This document shows positions 29,197-37,939 of a DNA stretch of 64,000 nt, piece after piece (position 1 is the stretch's first letter; every line of letters starts with the position of its first letter). The notes below the pieces were generated by a model that did no database searches, had not been told where the DNA came from, and worked only from the letters and a program-made list of their open reading frames with translations. The translations under genes and the position numbers were made by a program. The DNA is from a virus, in the IMG/VR virus record IMGVR_UViG_3300043446_003702, positions 62,001 through 126,000 of that record. One strand, written 5' to 3'.

Positions 29197-30695
29197 TTGG
29201 CTTGAATATTCCATCCTGCAGGCATAGGTACAGCACCTGGTGGTGGTGTGGGTTGTCCTGGTTCTAATTTTATTTTTACATCAACACCCTTGTTGTGATA
29301 CGGATATGGTTCATGTGTGGGTGCTCGAGGCACAATAGTTTTCAATGCTTTTTTGTCAACTTCCCAACCTTTGCTGGTATTAAATGTTGTGTCATCTAAT
29401 TCAATTGTGGCAATGGGGTCTGGTGCATCCACTGTGGGCGCAGTGGGACCATTAAGGTCAATGCCGCCGGCAGTGAACAACAAGGCGTCACCTCCGTTCC
29501 ATGATCCTGAAGCACTGTTCATGGCCAAAGAACCATCGGCCTTGACGCCTATGGTGTTTTTGCTGTAGATTTTAAATTCATTTTGTGCAGTAACACTGAG
29601 ATCAGTCATGGCCTCCACTGTCATGGCATTGGCAGTTTTGATCTGTATATTGCCACCTGAATACATGTTGATGTCGCGGTCAGCATGCAGGTTGATGTCA
29701 CCCTGTGTGCGAATGTTTACACTGTTGGTAGAGAACACATCCACTGTGCCTTCTTTGCCAAACTCCAACCAAGTCTGACCGTTGGCATGTGTAATATAGA
29801 AAAAGTCACCAGAGTCATTCATGGTAATCTGATGACCCTTGGGGGTTCGCAATCTAAACAAGGCATTGTTGCCGTCAAGATCACCATCGTCCATCACAAG
29901 GGTGTGCCCACCCATACGACCAATCACTTCGGCTTGATCAGGTCTGATCTCATTGGCCTGAATCTTTTTACGGATATCATTGGGACTCATACCTCCTTGG
30001 TACACAGGTATTCCCGGCGTACTAATACCAAACACAGCACTGGGCGTTTCCCGCTGGCTACTTGACCGTATTGGACCGCGTTCTATATCCTTGTTGAGTC
30101 CTTGTTGGAACAATACGCCAGCAGCCACAGCATGCACGGGTTTTTTTTGATCAAAAAATCTTCCATTGTTGACAATAGCAATATTATCCGTGTTGATTTC
30201 TGTCACTGGCAGCAGTTTGTCATCAGCAAAATATGTTTCTTGATTTTTGTTGCCTACCACATACTGAGTGGTGCTGCCAATAGCAGGAACCATGTGTCCT
30301 ATACCGTCATCAGGAACCACACCAATGTAATAACCCAGCTGCCGATCACCATTGGCAAAAACACACAAAATTTTAATACCAATGTCTGGTGGTGTAAACC
30401 ACATGCCGTATGCATTTTGATTTTGTGTATAATCACCCACTCCAGTGTTGGCTGTGTTGCCTTCGGGTGTGTAACCATAGAATCCTGGCAGATATCTCAC
30501 AGTGGTCCATTTAGATGAATCTTCGGGATCACCACTGGTAAATGTTTCAATATAAACTTGCAATCTTCCACTGCGAGTGGGATCAACATTGTTTTTGACT
30601 ATGCCCACAAAAGGTCCAAATTCCGTAGGTACGCCGCCACGATCTAATTTGTAGTTGGTTGGCCTACCTCTGCTGCGTTGTATATCTTCTGACAA
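29193..30695 (-). CDS. Baseplate central spike protein, gp5/VgrG-like; TTG start
   Basis: A 500-residue protein. Residues about 25-130 (FGPFVGIVKNNVDPTRSGRL...PPDIGIKILCVFANGD) are typical of the gp5 N-terminal OB-fold. From about 270 onward (GHTLVMDDGD...FRLRTPKGHQITMND) and again in the INIRTQGDINLHAD-like region, regular strands match the triple-stranded beta-helix of membrane-piercing spikes. The lysozyme domain of T4 gp5 is not seen. The start is a TTG at 30695 with AAGGAG five bases upstream; no better ATG exists. It lies between a hub-like gene and the small Ala/Ser-rich gene. Expected to form the trimeric tip of the tail tube. Confidence 0.85.
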   Translation of the reverse strand: MSEDIQRSRGRPTNYKLDRGGVPTEFGPFVGIVKNNVDPTRSGRLQVYIETFTSGDPEDSSKWTTVRYLPGFYGYTPEGNTANTGVGDYTQNQNAYGMWFTPPDIGIKILCVFANGDRQLGYYIGVVPDDGIGHMVPAIGSTTQYVVGNKNQETYFADDKLLPVTEINTDNIAIVNNGRFFDQKKPVHAVAAGVLFQQGLNKDIERGPIRSSSQRETPSAVFGISTPGIPVYQGGMSPNDIRKKIQANEIRPDQAEVIGRMGGHTLVMDDGDLDGNNALFRLRTPKGHQITMNDSGDFFYITHANGQTWLEFGKEGTVDVFSTNSVNIRTQGDINLHADRDINMYSGGNIQIKTANAMTVEAMTDLSVTAQNEFKIYSKNTIGVKADGSLAMNSASGSWNGGDALLFTAGGIDLNGPTAPTVDAPDPIATIELDDTTFNTSKGWEVDKKALKTIVPRAPTHEPYPYHNKGVDVKIKLEPGQPTPPPGAVPMPAGWNIQAK

Positions 30696-30704
30696 AATTA
30701 CTCC

Positions 30705-33380
30705 TTATGCTTCTCTAACTATGGTCTGTGTGCGTCCAGCATTGACGTAGGGGTTGGTATTCAACGGTATTGGCGCATTGTCACTGAATGCAACTGGAGT
30801 GACTCCTGACCCTGTGGGTGCTTGTGGGTAGGTTGCTGGGCCAATATTCAAGTTGTTGTTGTTCTGCAACGACGATGGTGCGCTTGATGCTCCGACACTG
30901 TTCAAAGGTGCGGATGCTATTGGTATTGTTCCAGTGTTTGTAAATGCCGCTGAAGTTTTTATATTGTTATATAAAGTGTTATTGAAATTTGTTGCCGCTG
31001 TTGTTTCTGCTGTAGCGGGTTCTGCCGAAGGTGATTGTGCATTTTGTCTGTTCAACTGAGCATTATCTGTTGTACCTTCGTTGCTTCCAGTATTGGCTGC
31101 TGCTGATTTGCCTACAGTGTTTGTGCCATCAGGTTTGGGAAACATGTACAATGCGCCCTCAATTGTTTGTTCAAATTTTCCTTGTCTAAATTCACTCACA
31201 ACCTTCTGTGCAGAATACACTGTGCTTTGTATTGGTAGTCGATCTTTTGTATTACCACCAGCATACGGATCTGCCAGTCCAGTGTTCAAATCATAATCTT
31301 TTGGACGTTGCCATGATATTTCAAACATCACTTGCTGTGCGTCAAAATTTATGCTGCCGTCAGGTAAAAATGCCGAGTAACTGAATTCTTTAAGACTCAC
31401 CCCACCAGACATACTGCCTTGTTGAATCCAAGCAGGATCACCAACAATTCGTAAATTACATGTGCCCATATCACCAGGACTGTAAAGATACTCAGCAGCA
31501 TTGGCCTGTGCTTCAAGTGCGCGGGCTTCTTCGCCTTGTCTATCTTCTGTACTACTGGGAGCATAGGTATAAAACGGAATTTCTCGCATGCTTGCAGTTG
31601 TTGCCTCCCGTATAACTTCTGCCCCACTTTCGCTTTTTTTAGTACCAGTCACTGTGATATTATACAAACTGTTAAAACTGGCAGTAAAATCTATCACTGC
31701 TGTATTTTGTCCAGTGAACCAGTAAGGATATGCTTTGTGTATGCCGCGAAACTCAGTCAATGGAAAATATTTTGAATTAAAATTTTGTAAAGGATACGGT
31801 GTGACAAAAAATACAATATCATAAGCAAAGTCATTGCGTTTTCGATCATACTTGCCCTGGTACGCTTCCATAGAAATTTCAAACCACATCATGGGCTTTT
31901 TTGTTGCATTTGGATTGGGAGCTTCTTTGTTTGTTTTGGCATCTATCACTGTCAACTGTTGATTGTAAATGTAACTGCTTTTCCTAATGGCTTGGTCAAT
32001 GACCTGTACTAATTGCATACCAGAAGTGACTGACCATTTACGTGCCACACTGTCCATGGGGTTTGTTTCTGGAGACAACGCTTGATTGGCGTTTTGACTA
32101 GGTGCGACCCCCATTGGAGTATTACTTTGAATTACAACATTGCCTGTTAATTTCAACAACGACTCGCCAATATCAAGTTCTGGATAATCTGGGTGCTTTC
32201 CAAATTCAATAGCGTAAGTGTCAGCCACGGTATAGATGCCGTCTTTGACCAATTTTTGTTGGTATTCATTCATGGCTCCTATGACACCTTGTTTGATAGT
32301 CAATGACGAAGTGGGTGCGGTTGATGCCTTGGGCGGCGGCGGTGTTGTTGACCCAGAAATTGCTGATGGTGAGTAGTTTGGATTGCCAAATACTCCACTT
32401 AAAGAATTGCCACCAGTGGTTGTGGTTGCTCCCGGATTATCAACAGGTGCAGTTGATGACACATACTTTAAATTGTCACCTAGTAATTCACTGACTGTTT
32501 TTGCAGAAAATTCTCCATCAAAAGGTATTGTGCCACGACGTGTGCTGCCAGCCACCCATTGACCTATGGGTGCACATTCAAAGTCATATGTGACCAGCCT
32601 TGAACTCACCTGCCAATTGATGTTTGTAATAATAAATGGTATAAATTTTTCTACCACAGCATTGGGGTCAGTCAATCCTGTGTTGGGGTCAGCAGCACCA
32701 ACAGCTATCTGATTACCGTTGATGTCATACCCATACCACCGTATGACCATGAGATATGCCGCGGCAGTGTAGTTTATGGGCTCATTGTTGTTGTCTACCT
32801 GAGCTACATCTTGTACAGCTCGATATAATCTATCCAATAATGTTATATTTCCTGGTTCTACCACAGTGAATTTTAAATCAGTGACAAAATGCGGGCTTTG
32901 TGTCAGTTTGCCAGGCAAGGCATTTTCTATAGTAATAGAATCAATGTAAAAATCTTGCGGGAATGCAGGATTGCGACCATAGTCTTCCTCCCCGTCATTG
33001 ACAAAATCTGCATTGGGATCTTGGCCGCCTACTGAGCCTGATCCTTTGCCCAAAAACCCACCTTTGTTGACCGGTGCGCCACCGCTTTGAAACAACAAAA
33101 AGTATCCGTTAAGGTTCTTTTTTGATCCTCGTAAAAACGTTTGATATTGCACATTGCTCATTAGATACACACTGGCAGAATAGGTGTAACTGGCAAATCT
33201 ATCTAAAACGTTTGGTTGCGGAGTAATTTCGTCAGAGGCTGAGAGATTGCCTGACACATTGGCCTGGGTTTGCGTAGCTGTAACCGTGACCTCACCCAGT
33301 GTACGGTCATCATCGTTATTGAGATTAGCCGACTGTGGTTGGTTGTCAGGATTGGACAGTTTGGGTGGAGCATCAGCCAT
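30705..33380 (-). CDS. Large baseplate hub-like protein (gp27 position)
   Basis: An 891-residue protein encoded immediately before the gp5-like spike gene, where a gp27-type hub protein is expected. The N-terminal 35 residues are disordered-looking (Asn/Gln/Pro-rich). Then come a Tyr/Ser-rich segment (FASYTYSASVYLMS), strand-rich regions with IRWYGYD and IITNINWQVSSRLVTYDFEC, a Pro/Ser/Thr-rich linker around 345-365 and a last 150 residues rich in Asn, Thr and Ala. It resembles uncharacterised virion proteins of aquatic T4-like phages. Length far exceeds T4 gp27 (391 residues). The hub assignment rests mainly on position and is tentative. Confidence 0.6.
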   Translation of the reverse strand: MADAPPKLSNPDNQPQSANLNNDDDRTLGEVTVTATQTQANVSGNLSASDEITPQPNVLDRFASYTYSASVYLMSNVQYQTFLRGSKKNLNGYFLLFQSGGAPVNKGGFLGKGSGSVGGQDPNADFVNDGEEDYGRNPAFPQDFYIDSITIENALPGKLTQSPHFVTDLKFTVVEPGNITLLDRLYRAVQDVAQVDNNNEPINYTAAAYLMVIRWYGYDINGNQIAVGAADPNTGLTDPNAVVEKFIPFIITNINWQVSSRLVTYDFECAPIGQWVAGSTRRGTIPFDGEFSAKTVSELLGDNLKYVSSTAPVDNPGATTTTGGNSLSGVFGNPNYSPSAISGSTTPPPPKASTAPTSSLTIKQGVIGAMNEYQQKLVKDGIYTVADTYAIEFGKHPDYPELDIGESLLKLTGNVVIQSNTPMGVAPSQNANQALSPETNPMDSVARKWSVTSGMQLVQVIDQAIRKSSYIYNQQLTVIDAKTNKEAPNPNATKKPMMWFEISMEAYQGKYDRKRNDFAYDIVFFVTPYPLQNFNSKYFPLTEFRGIHKAYPYWFTGQNTAVIDFTASFNSLYNITVTGTKKSESGAEVIREATTASMREIPFYTYAPSSTEDRQGEEARALEAQANAAEYLYSPGDMGTCNLRIVGDPAWIQQGSMSGGVSLKEFSYSAFLPDGSINFDAQQVMFEISWQRPKDYDLNTGLADPYAGGNTKDRLPIQSTVYSAQKVVSEFRQGKFEQTIEGALYMFPKPDGTNTVGKSAAANTGSNEGTTDNAQLNRQNAQSPSAEPATAETTAATNFNNTLYNNIKTSAAFTNTGTIPIASAPLNSVGASSAPSSLQNNNNLNIGPATYPQAPTGSGVTPVAFSDNAPIPLNTNPYVNAGRTQTIVREA

Positions 33381-33383
33381 GTT

Positions 33384-33683
33384 TTAGAATCCCAATACAG
33401 ATTTGAGTGTGGTGATTTTGGGCAAGTAAATTTTGGTACCCACTGTGAAATCCAAAGGCGGTTTAGTAAGTGTATTGGGATTGCGTTGATAAAACACCCA
33501 CCATAGTCGAGCATCGCCGTACAAGTCATGCGCCAACAAATCAGGTCTATATTGATAAGTGATATTGATACTAAAACTCAAATCGTCACTTTCTTTGGGC
33601 AAAGGCCGGTCCACCATGACGTCAAGATAAAATTGATTGTACCCTGTGGCAAAATAAGGACTGGTTGCATCATAATTGGCCAT
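33384..33683 (-). CDS. Baseplate wedge protein gp53-like (LysM-like domain)
   Basis: A 99-residue protein whose C-terminal half (YRPDLLAHDLYGDARLWW..., then FTVGTKIYLPK) matches the LysM-like domain of T4 gp53, which binds baseplate wedges together. The ATG at 33683 overlaps the upstream stop in a TAATG, with AAGGAGGG about nine bases before; an in-frame TTG at 33689 is less likely. Shorter than T4 gp53 (196 residues), apparently having lost much of the N-terminal part. It lies between the tube-associated gene and the hub-like gene. Confidence 0.85.
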   Translation of the reverse strand: MANYDATSPYFATGYNQFYLDVMVDRPLPKESDDLSFSINITYQYRPDLLAHDLYGDARLWWVFYQRNPNTLTKPPLDFTVGTKIYLPKITTLKSVLGF

Positions 33684-35035
33684 TACCAAAACCCTCCTTT
33701 GAGCAAATTACCATTGGCAAACTCTTTGACACTGAACTGTTGGCTGACTTGGTCCCGTGTTTGTACAGGCAGCAAACTGATTTGCACTGTAATTTTGGTA
33801 GGCACATAAGTTGAATTGTCTATGTTGTTGACACTTTGACTAACAGTTAATAATTCTTGCGGAGTGTTGGGCACTGCGCCCTTGGGTAGCAAAGCATTTC
33901 TCAGTCGATTTATCACAGCAGATATAGGATTGTTACCACTCTGTGTTTTGGGCAAAGTATTGTTGAAATTTACATTGTAGTTGTTGGGTTTGGTTCTAAT
34001 GTAATCTACATCATTGGGCAAGTTATAATTAAAACTGCGAATCACGCAAGGGTGTGCGTTGAACTGGTACTGTCCCAGCCCAAACAAATACACCAATGGT
34101 GGCGGAGTGCCGCGCTGGCTATCTTTGCCGCCATAAAACATTTTTGTGGCCGAACGAAAAAAATGTATCACTGCCAAAAGATAATTAGCTTCAGCTGTAT
34201 TTTGTGCAGTAAACACCCCAGTAATGGTAATGTCTCCCACATATGAATTTTTGTAAAAATATCCGCGATAGTTAGAATGTGTCAAATCTGTTGTGTCGTA
34301 ATTGGCATTGTATGAGGTCTGTATGTCAGGCATGTATGGGAATATTACACCATCACTGTCCGCCAATGGCGCTAAAATTGACCTTTGCGTATCATCTTTG
34401 TACAGATACGTGGCGCCCGGCGCCAACTTTAATTTCACACGCCAGTCGCCATTGGCTGGAGACTGAAACTGTTCTTTAATGGCTTGTTGTTCTCGAAGTT
34501 GTATTTCTGTTGCTCGCTGCTGAGCTGCTTCAGCAGCGGCCACTGCATCTGCTGCTGCTTCTGGATTTCTAGCAGCCGCGTTGTTAAAGGCAGCGCCGCC
34601 AAATGGGCTGGTGGCGCCTGGATCTTGGGCAGCATCAACTGGTGCAGGTTGCTGAACACCAATGGCTCTGAGAACGCTCTGATTGGTGTCCGCAACAGCC
34701 ACTTCACCCGGCGTTGATATTGTAATCTGGCCTTCGTTCGCTGTTGGGACTGCGGCGGCTGAACTAGGCACAGCAGGAGGTTGAAACACAGTGGGCGCAG
34801 CAGTATCTACAGGTGCGGCCACAGGCACTGCGGGATCAGGCGGATTGCTTTGCTGGGTGAAAGATGAAATTTCTTGTTGAACAACCACAAGATCATTTAG
34901 AGCCTGACTGCGTTGAATGATCAACGCTTGCTGTTGTTGTGGCGGCGTGTCAGCTGCTGATATCTGTTGTGTGAGCCGTGCAATCTGTTGTTCTAACAGT
35001 GCTGCCTGTGCCTGTAACTGAGCCGGTGTTGCCAT
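33683..35035 (-). CDS. Baseplate/tail tube junction protein (gp48/gp54-like, tentative)
   Basis: A 450-residue protein with two parts. The first 190 residues are a Gln/Ala-rich coiled-coil and disordered region (QAQAALLEQQIARLTQQISA, then Pro/Val/Ala-rich). The second part (from WRVKLKLAPGATYLYKDD to about 330) is globular, with GDITITGVFTAQNTAEANY and IHFFRSATKMFYGGKD, a pattern I recall from tail-tube-associated baseplate proteins of T4-like cyanophage relatives. In T4, gp48 and gp54 cap the baseplate and start tube growth. It is the first gene of the minus-strand baseplate operon, diverging from the late sigma gene. The specific gp48/gp54 identity is uncertain. Confidence 0.6.
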   Translation of the reverse strand: MATPAQLQAQAALLEQQIARLTQQISAADTPPQQQQALIIQRSQALNDLVVVQQEISSFTQQSNPPDPAVPVAAPVDTAAPTVFQPPAVPSSAAAVPTANEGQITISTPGEVAVADTNQSVLRAIGVQQPAPVDAAQDPGATSPFGGAAFNNAAARNPEAAADAVAAAEAAQQRATEIQLREQQAIKEQFQSPANGDWRVKLKLAPGATYLYKDDTQRSILAPLADSDGVIFPYMPDIQTSYNANYDTTDLTHSNYRGYFYKNSYVGDITITGVFTAQNTAEANYLLAVIHFFRSATKMFYGGKDSQRGTPPPLVYLFGLGQYQFNAHPCVIRSFNYNLPNDVDYIRTKPNNYNVNFNNTLPKTQSGNNPISAVINRLRNALLPKGAVPNTPQELLTVSQSVNNIDNSTYVPTKITVQISLLPVQTRDQVSQQFSVKEFANGNLLKGGFW

Positions 35036-35052
35036 TTTATGTTCCTATCTCT

Positions 35053-35060
35053 TATTTACC
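35053..35060 (-). promoter_or_regulatory. Possible late promoter box (GGTAAATA) for the baseplate operon
   Basis: Six of eight match to TATAAATA on the minus strand; the predicted leader of about 12 bases includes TAGGAAC before the ATG at 35035. It lies in the divergent region opposite the sigma-70 promoter of the late sigma gene. Confidence 0.35.
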
Positions 35061-35090
35061 CAAATCAAAAACCACACACTTAAAGAAAGG

Positions 35091-35118
35091 TTGACAATTG
35101 TTGTAAATGTGCTACAAT
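35091..35118 (+). promoter_or_regulatory. Near-consensus sigma-70 promoter for the late sigma factor operon
   Basis: TTGACA at 35091-35096, a 16-base spacer ending in TGC (an extended -10), and TACAAT at 35113-35118. GGAGA at 35131-35135 lies ten bases before the ATG at 35146. This is the only strong host-type promoter I recognised and would make the downstream operon early or middle. Confidence 0.85.
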
Positions 35119-35145
35119 AAGTACATATCTGGAGAACCCCTGCCG

Positions 35146-36042
35146 ATGACTTTAATCGCAAAACCCGCACCCAAGGTCAACTACCTTAACAACCGTGACA
35201 TCTTGAAGGAAATACATCTCAGCAAAAACACCTACTGTGCATTTAGAGATCCTGTGACTGATCATCAGTTTGACATGATCCTACCCAGTGTGAGCAAAAT
35301 CAATCAAAAGACCATTGCCGAAGCACGCCGCAATCGTGCTGACCGTCACAAACGTGAAACAGGTGTAGTGATTGACCCTAAAAAAATACCCAATACCGAA
35401 GTGGTTTTTCGTATCATGACCTGGGAACACATACCCCGAGCGCCCAAGAAAGTGCCTAAAACTGCACCCAAAAAGAAACGGATTGAGGACATCTTGGACC
35501 TTGATGATGTTACGGAAGACCCCTTGGCAGACTTGATTGACGATGTTGTGCTGGATCCCACACACATGCGAGTGAACTTTCCTCCGTTCTATCACTATCG
35601 TGTGGACGAAGACAAGAATCCTGTGCTGGTGGGCAAGAGCCACTGGCGGGGTGACTTAGACACCGGCGAATTCTGCAAGGACCACGGCAACATGACACGC
35701 AAGTTGGCCATGATGTTTTTGAAACTGTGCGAACGCTATGCCACTAGATCCAACTGGAGAGGCTACACCTACAATGAAGAAATGCGCGGACAAGCCCTGT
35801 TACAACTCAGTCAAATCGGACTGCAATTCGACGAATCAAAATCGCAGAATCCTTTTGCGTATTACACTGCTGCTATCACCAATAGTTTTACTCGCATCTT
35901 GAACATTGAAAAGAAAAATCAAAACATTCGTGATGACATTTTGGAAATGAACGGGCTCAATCCATCTTGGACACGTCAGAACTCTGGTAAAGCCAGCATG
36001 GAAGCCATGAGTGGTCCAGTTGTGACAACCTATGAAGAATGA
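35146..36042 (+). CDS. Late-transcription sigma factor, gp55-like
   Basis: A 298-residue protein whose last 130 residues (FCKDHGNMTRKLAMMFLKLC..., GYTYNEEMRGQALLQ, NPFAYYTAAITNSFTRIL) match the gp55 family, the divergent sigma that directs RNA polymerase to TATAAATA late promoters together with the sliding clamp. The segment around GYTYNEEMRG and AYYTAAITNSF corresponds to sigma region 2. It is longer than T4 gp55 (185 residues) because of a Lys/Pro-rich N-terminal extension (up to about 110). The start is the ATG at 35146 with GGAGA upstream; an in-frame ATG at 35107 lies inside the promoter and is rejected. It ends in an ATGA overlap with the next gene. Confidence 0.92.
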   Translation: MTLIAKPAPKVNYLNNRDILKEIHLSKNTYCAFRDPVTDHQFDMILPSVSKINQKTIAEARRNRADRHKRETGVVIDPKKIPNTEVVFRIMTWEHIPRAPKKVPKTAPKKKRIEDILDLDDVTEDPLADLIDDVVLDPTHMRVNFPPFYHYRVDEDKNPVLVGKSHWRGDLDTGEFCKDHGNMTRKLAMMFLKLCERYATRSNWRGYTYNEEMRGQALLQLSQIGLQFDESKSQNPFAYYTAAITNSFTRILNIEKKNQNIRDDILEMNGLNPSWTRQNSGKASMEAMSGPVVTTYEE

Positions 36043-36929
36043 GTGGCACTGTTCCCATTGTGTACAATGCCGGGGCATACGGCACCTATGTTGAATGGTG
36101 TTTGACCACACTGTGTTCTAATCAAACCATAATTACACCATTCAATGCCAATGGCAACAGCCATGGATTCACCGGCAACTTCCTGTCAGGGCTGCAAGGT
36201 TGGCAACAGTACAAGGTCAATCGACCCCGGCACCAATTTGTCAGGCTTCACCCCAAAAATCTGGCCTCAGAATCTCTGTCTGCCAATTTGACTGAAATAT
36301 TACAGTCGGCGCCGGGCATGGTTTATCTGTATCCTGACCATGATCACATGCTGTTGGTGCTGAACAACTATTTGTCAAAGTGCCATGATGACTGGTGGCT
36401 TAAAAACTTTGCCGAGGACATTGATCAGTCAAAAATTTATTCAAACTGGCAAGTTGGCAACAAGAGCATTTCAGAAATTCCTTTGTGGGTGCGCAGAGAA
36501 TTTTTGAGTTTTTATCTCATGCCAGCCTGGCATGATCAAATTGAGTGGTATCATTTAGATACCTGGATGCATCCACGCTCACACAACATACTGATCAAAG
36601 ATTTGCTGTTTGATTTTGAGCGTGTCATGCGCCAATTACAACAGGCATTTGGTTTTAAGTTCGCAAGGCCAATTCAAGATTTGCTGCCCTATCATGAAAA
36701 AAACCTAGCATTGCAAGTGCATCAAACACAAGATCAGCTGTGTCAAAACATTGTTGACTCTGTGGTGCATGGCATTGATTTTGATTGGAGCAATCAACCA
36801 CTGCCCTTGGCCAGCGAGGCCTATGTTCAGTGGCAACTGAGAAATTTAGGTTATGAAATTCGATGCCATGAACTTGACAAGTTCCCCACTGATAGTGTAC
36901 ACTTGAAGGAACTACTCTATACCATATGA
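36039..36929 (+). CDS. Unknown protein, possibly sulfotransferase-like
   Basis: A 296-residue soluble protein coupled to the sigma factor gene (ATGA) and to gp47 (ATGA). The N-terminus (VPIVYNAGAYGTYVEWCL) has a strand followed by a Gly/Ala loop and a helix, reminiscent of the phosphate-binding loop of sulfotransferase-like enzymes; FVRLHPK at about 66 could follow as a second strand. These are weak hints and no full motif set is present. Trp and His are frequent in the C-terminal half. The place between a transcription factor and a recombination nuclease gives no clear clue. Confidence 0.55.
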   Translation: MSGTVPIVYNAGAYGTYVEWCLTTLCSNQTIITPFNANGNSHGFTGNFLSGLQGWQQYKVNRPRHQFVRLHPKNLASESLSANLTEILQSAPGMVYLYPDHDHMLLVLNNYLSKCHDDWWLKNFAEDIDQSKIYSNWQVGNKSISEIPLWVRREFLSFYLMPAWHDQIEWYHLDTWMHPRSHNILIKDLLFDFERVMRQLQQAFGFKFARPIQDLLPYHEKNLALQVHQTQDQLCQNIVDSVVHGIDFDWSNQPLPLASEAYVQWQLRNLGYEIRCHELDKFPTDSVHLKELLYTI

Positions 36930-37939
36930 ATCTATTTCGCAAAGCCGCAGTCTTCACAGACATACATTTTGGATTGAAGTCCAACAGCCAAACACACAAT
37001 GATGATTGTCTAGCATTTGTCAAATGGGCCACTGCCAAGGCCCGGGAACAAGGTTGCGAAACATGTTTGTTCCTGGGTGACTGGCACAACAATCGTGCCA
37101 GCTTAAATATTGTTACCCTGAACTTTAGTTTACAGGCCTTGGAGCATATGAATGACAATTTTGATCAGGTATATTTTATTCCTGGCAATCACGATCTTTA
37201 TTATCGAGACAAGCGCGATATACAAAGTGTGGAGTGGGCCAAACACCTACCGAACGTTGTTATATGTAATGATTGGTTCAGCAGTGGTGACGTTGTTATT
37301 GCCCCTTGGTTGTGTGGCGACGATCACAAGCGTATTCCAAAACTAACTGGTCGGTACATGTTTGGGCATTTTGAATTGCCCGGTTACTACATGAATGCCA
37401 TGGTGCAGATGCCAGATCATGGCACCATACAGCGTTCAGACTTCCAGGCCTTTGATCATGTGTTCACCGGACACTTTCACAAACGTCAAACTGCCAACAA
37501 CATCACCTACATTGGCAACTGCTTTCCACACAACTATGCCGACGCTGGAGATGACGAACGTGGCATGATGATCTTGGAATGGGGGCAGGAGCCCACGTAT
37601 CATGCCTGGCCTGATCAGCCCCGATATCGTGTGTATGGCCTGGCCAATCTCATTGACAATGCTGCCACACTGCTGGCTCCCAAAATGCATGTGCGTGTGA
37701 ACCTAGACATTGAAATCTCATACGAAGAAGCCAACTTTATCAAAGAAACATTTATCCGAGATTATGGTCTGCGTGAAATGGCGTTGATTCCTAACAAAAC
37801 TTCCGGTGTAGATGTAGACCTTGCGCCTGGCAATGTCAAATTTGAGTCAGTGGATCAAATTGTCACAGACCAACTCACCAACATTGAATCAGAATTCTAT
37901 GACAACAAACTGTTATTGCAGATATATCAAAATTTATGA
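36926..37939 (+). CDS. 47: Recombination endonuclease subunit gp47 (SbcD/Mre11-like)
   Basis: A 337-residue calcineurin-type phosphoesterase with the expected metal motifs in order: D12-x-H14 (FTDIHFG), GDWHNN near 58, GNHD near 88 (FIPGNHDLYY), FGHFE near 151 and TGHFHKRQ near 182. Length equals T4 gp47 (339). With gp46 it forms the nuclease that resects DNA ends for recombination-dependent replication and packaging-linked repair. ATGA overlaps on both sides couple it to the upstream gene and to gp46. Confidence 0.95.
   Translation: MNLFRKAAVFTDIHFGLKSNSQTHNDDCLAFVKWATAKAREQGCETCLFLGDWHNNRASLNIVTLNFSLQALEHMNDNFDQVYFIPGNHDLYYRDKRDIQSVEWAKHLPNVVICNDWFSSGDVVIAPWLCGDDHKRIPKLTGRYMFGHFELPGYYMNAMVQMPDHGTIQRSDFQAFDHVFTGHFHKRQTANNITYIGNCFPHNYADAGDDERGMMILEWGQEPTYHAWPDQPRYRVYGLANLIDNAATLLAPKMHVRVNLDIEISYEEANFIKETFIRDYGLREMALIPNKTSGVDVDLAPGNVKFESVDQIVTDQLTNIESEFYDNKLLLQIYQNL

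Noticed and set aside
35107-35145. Upstream ATG for the late sigma factor gene
   Set aside because: The in-frame ATG at 35107 lies between the -35 and -10 boxes, so it cannot be in the transcript; the ATG at 35146 has GGAGA upstream.
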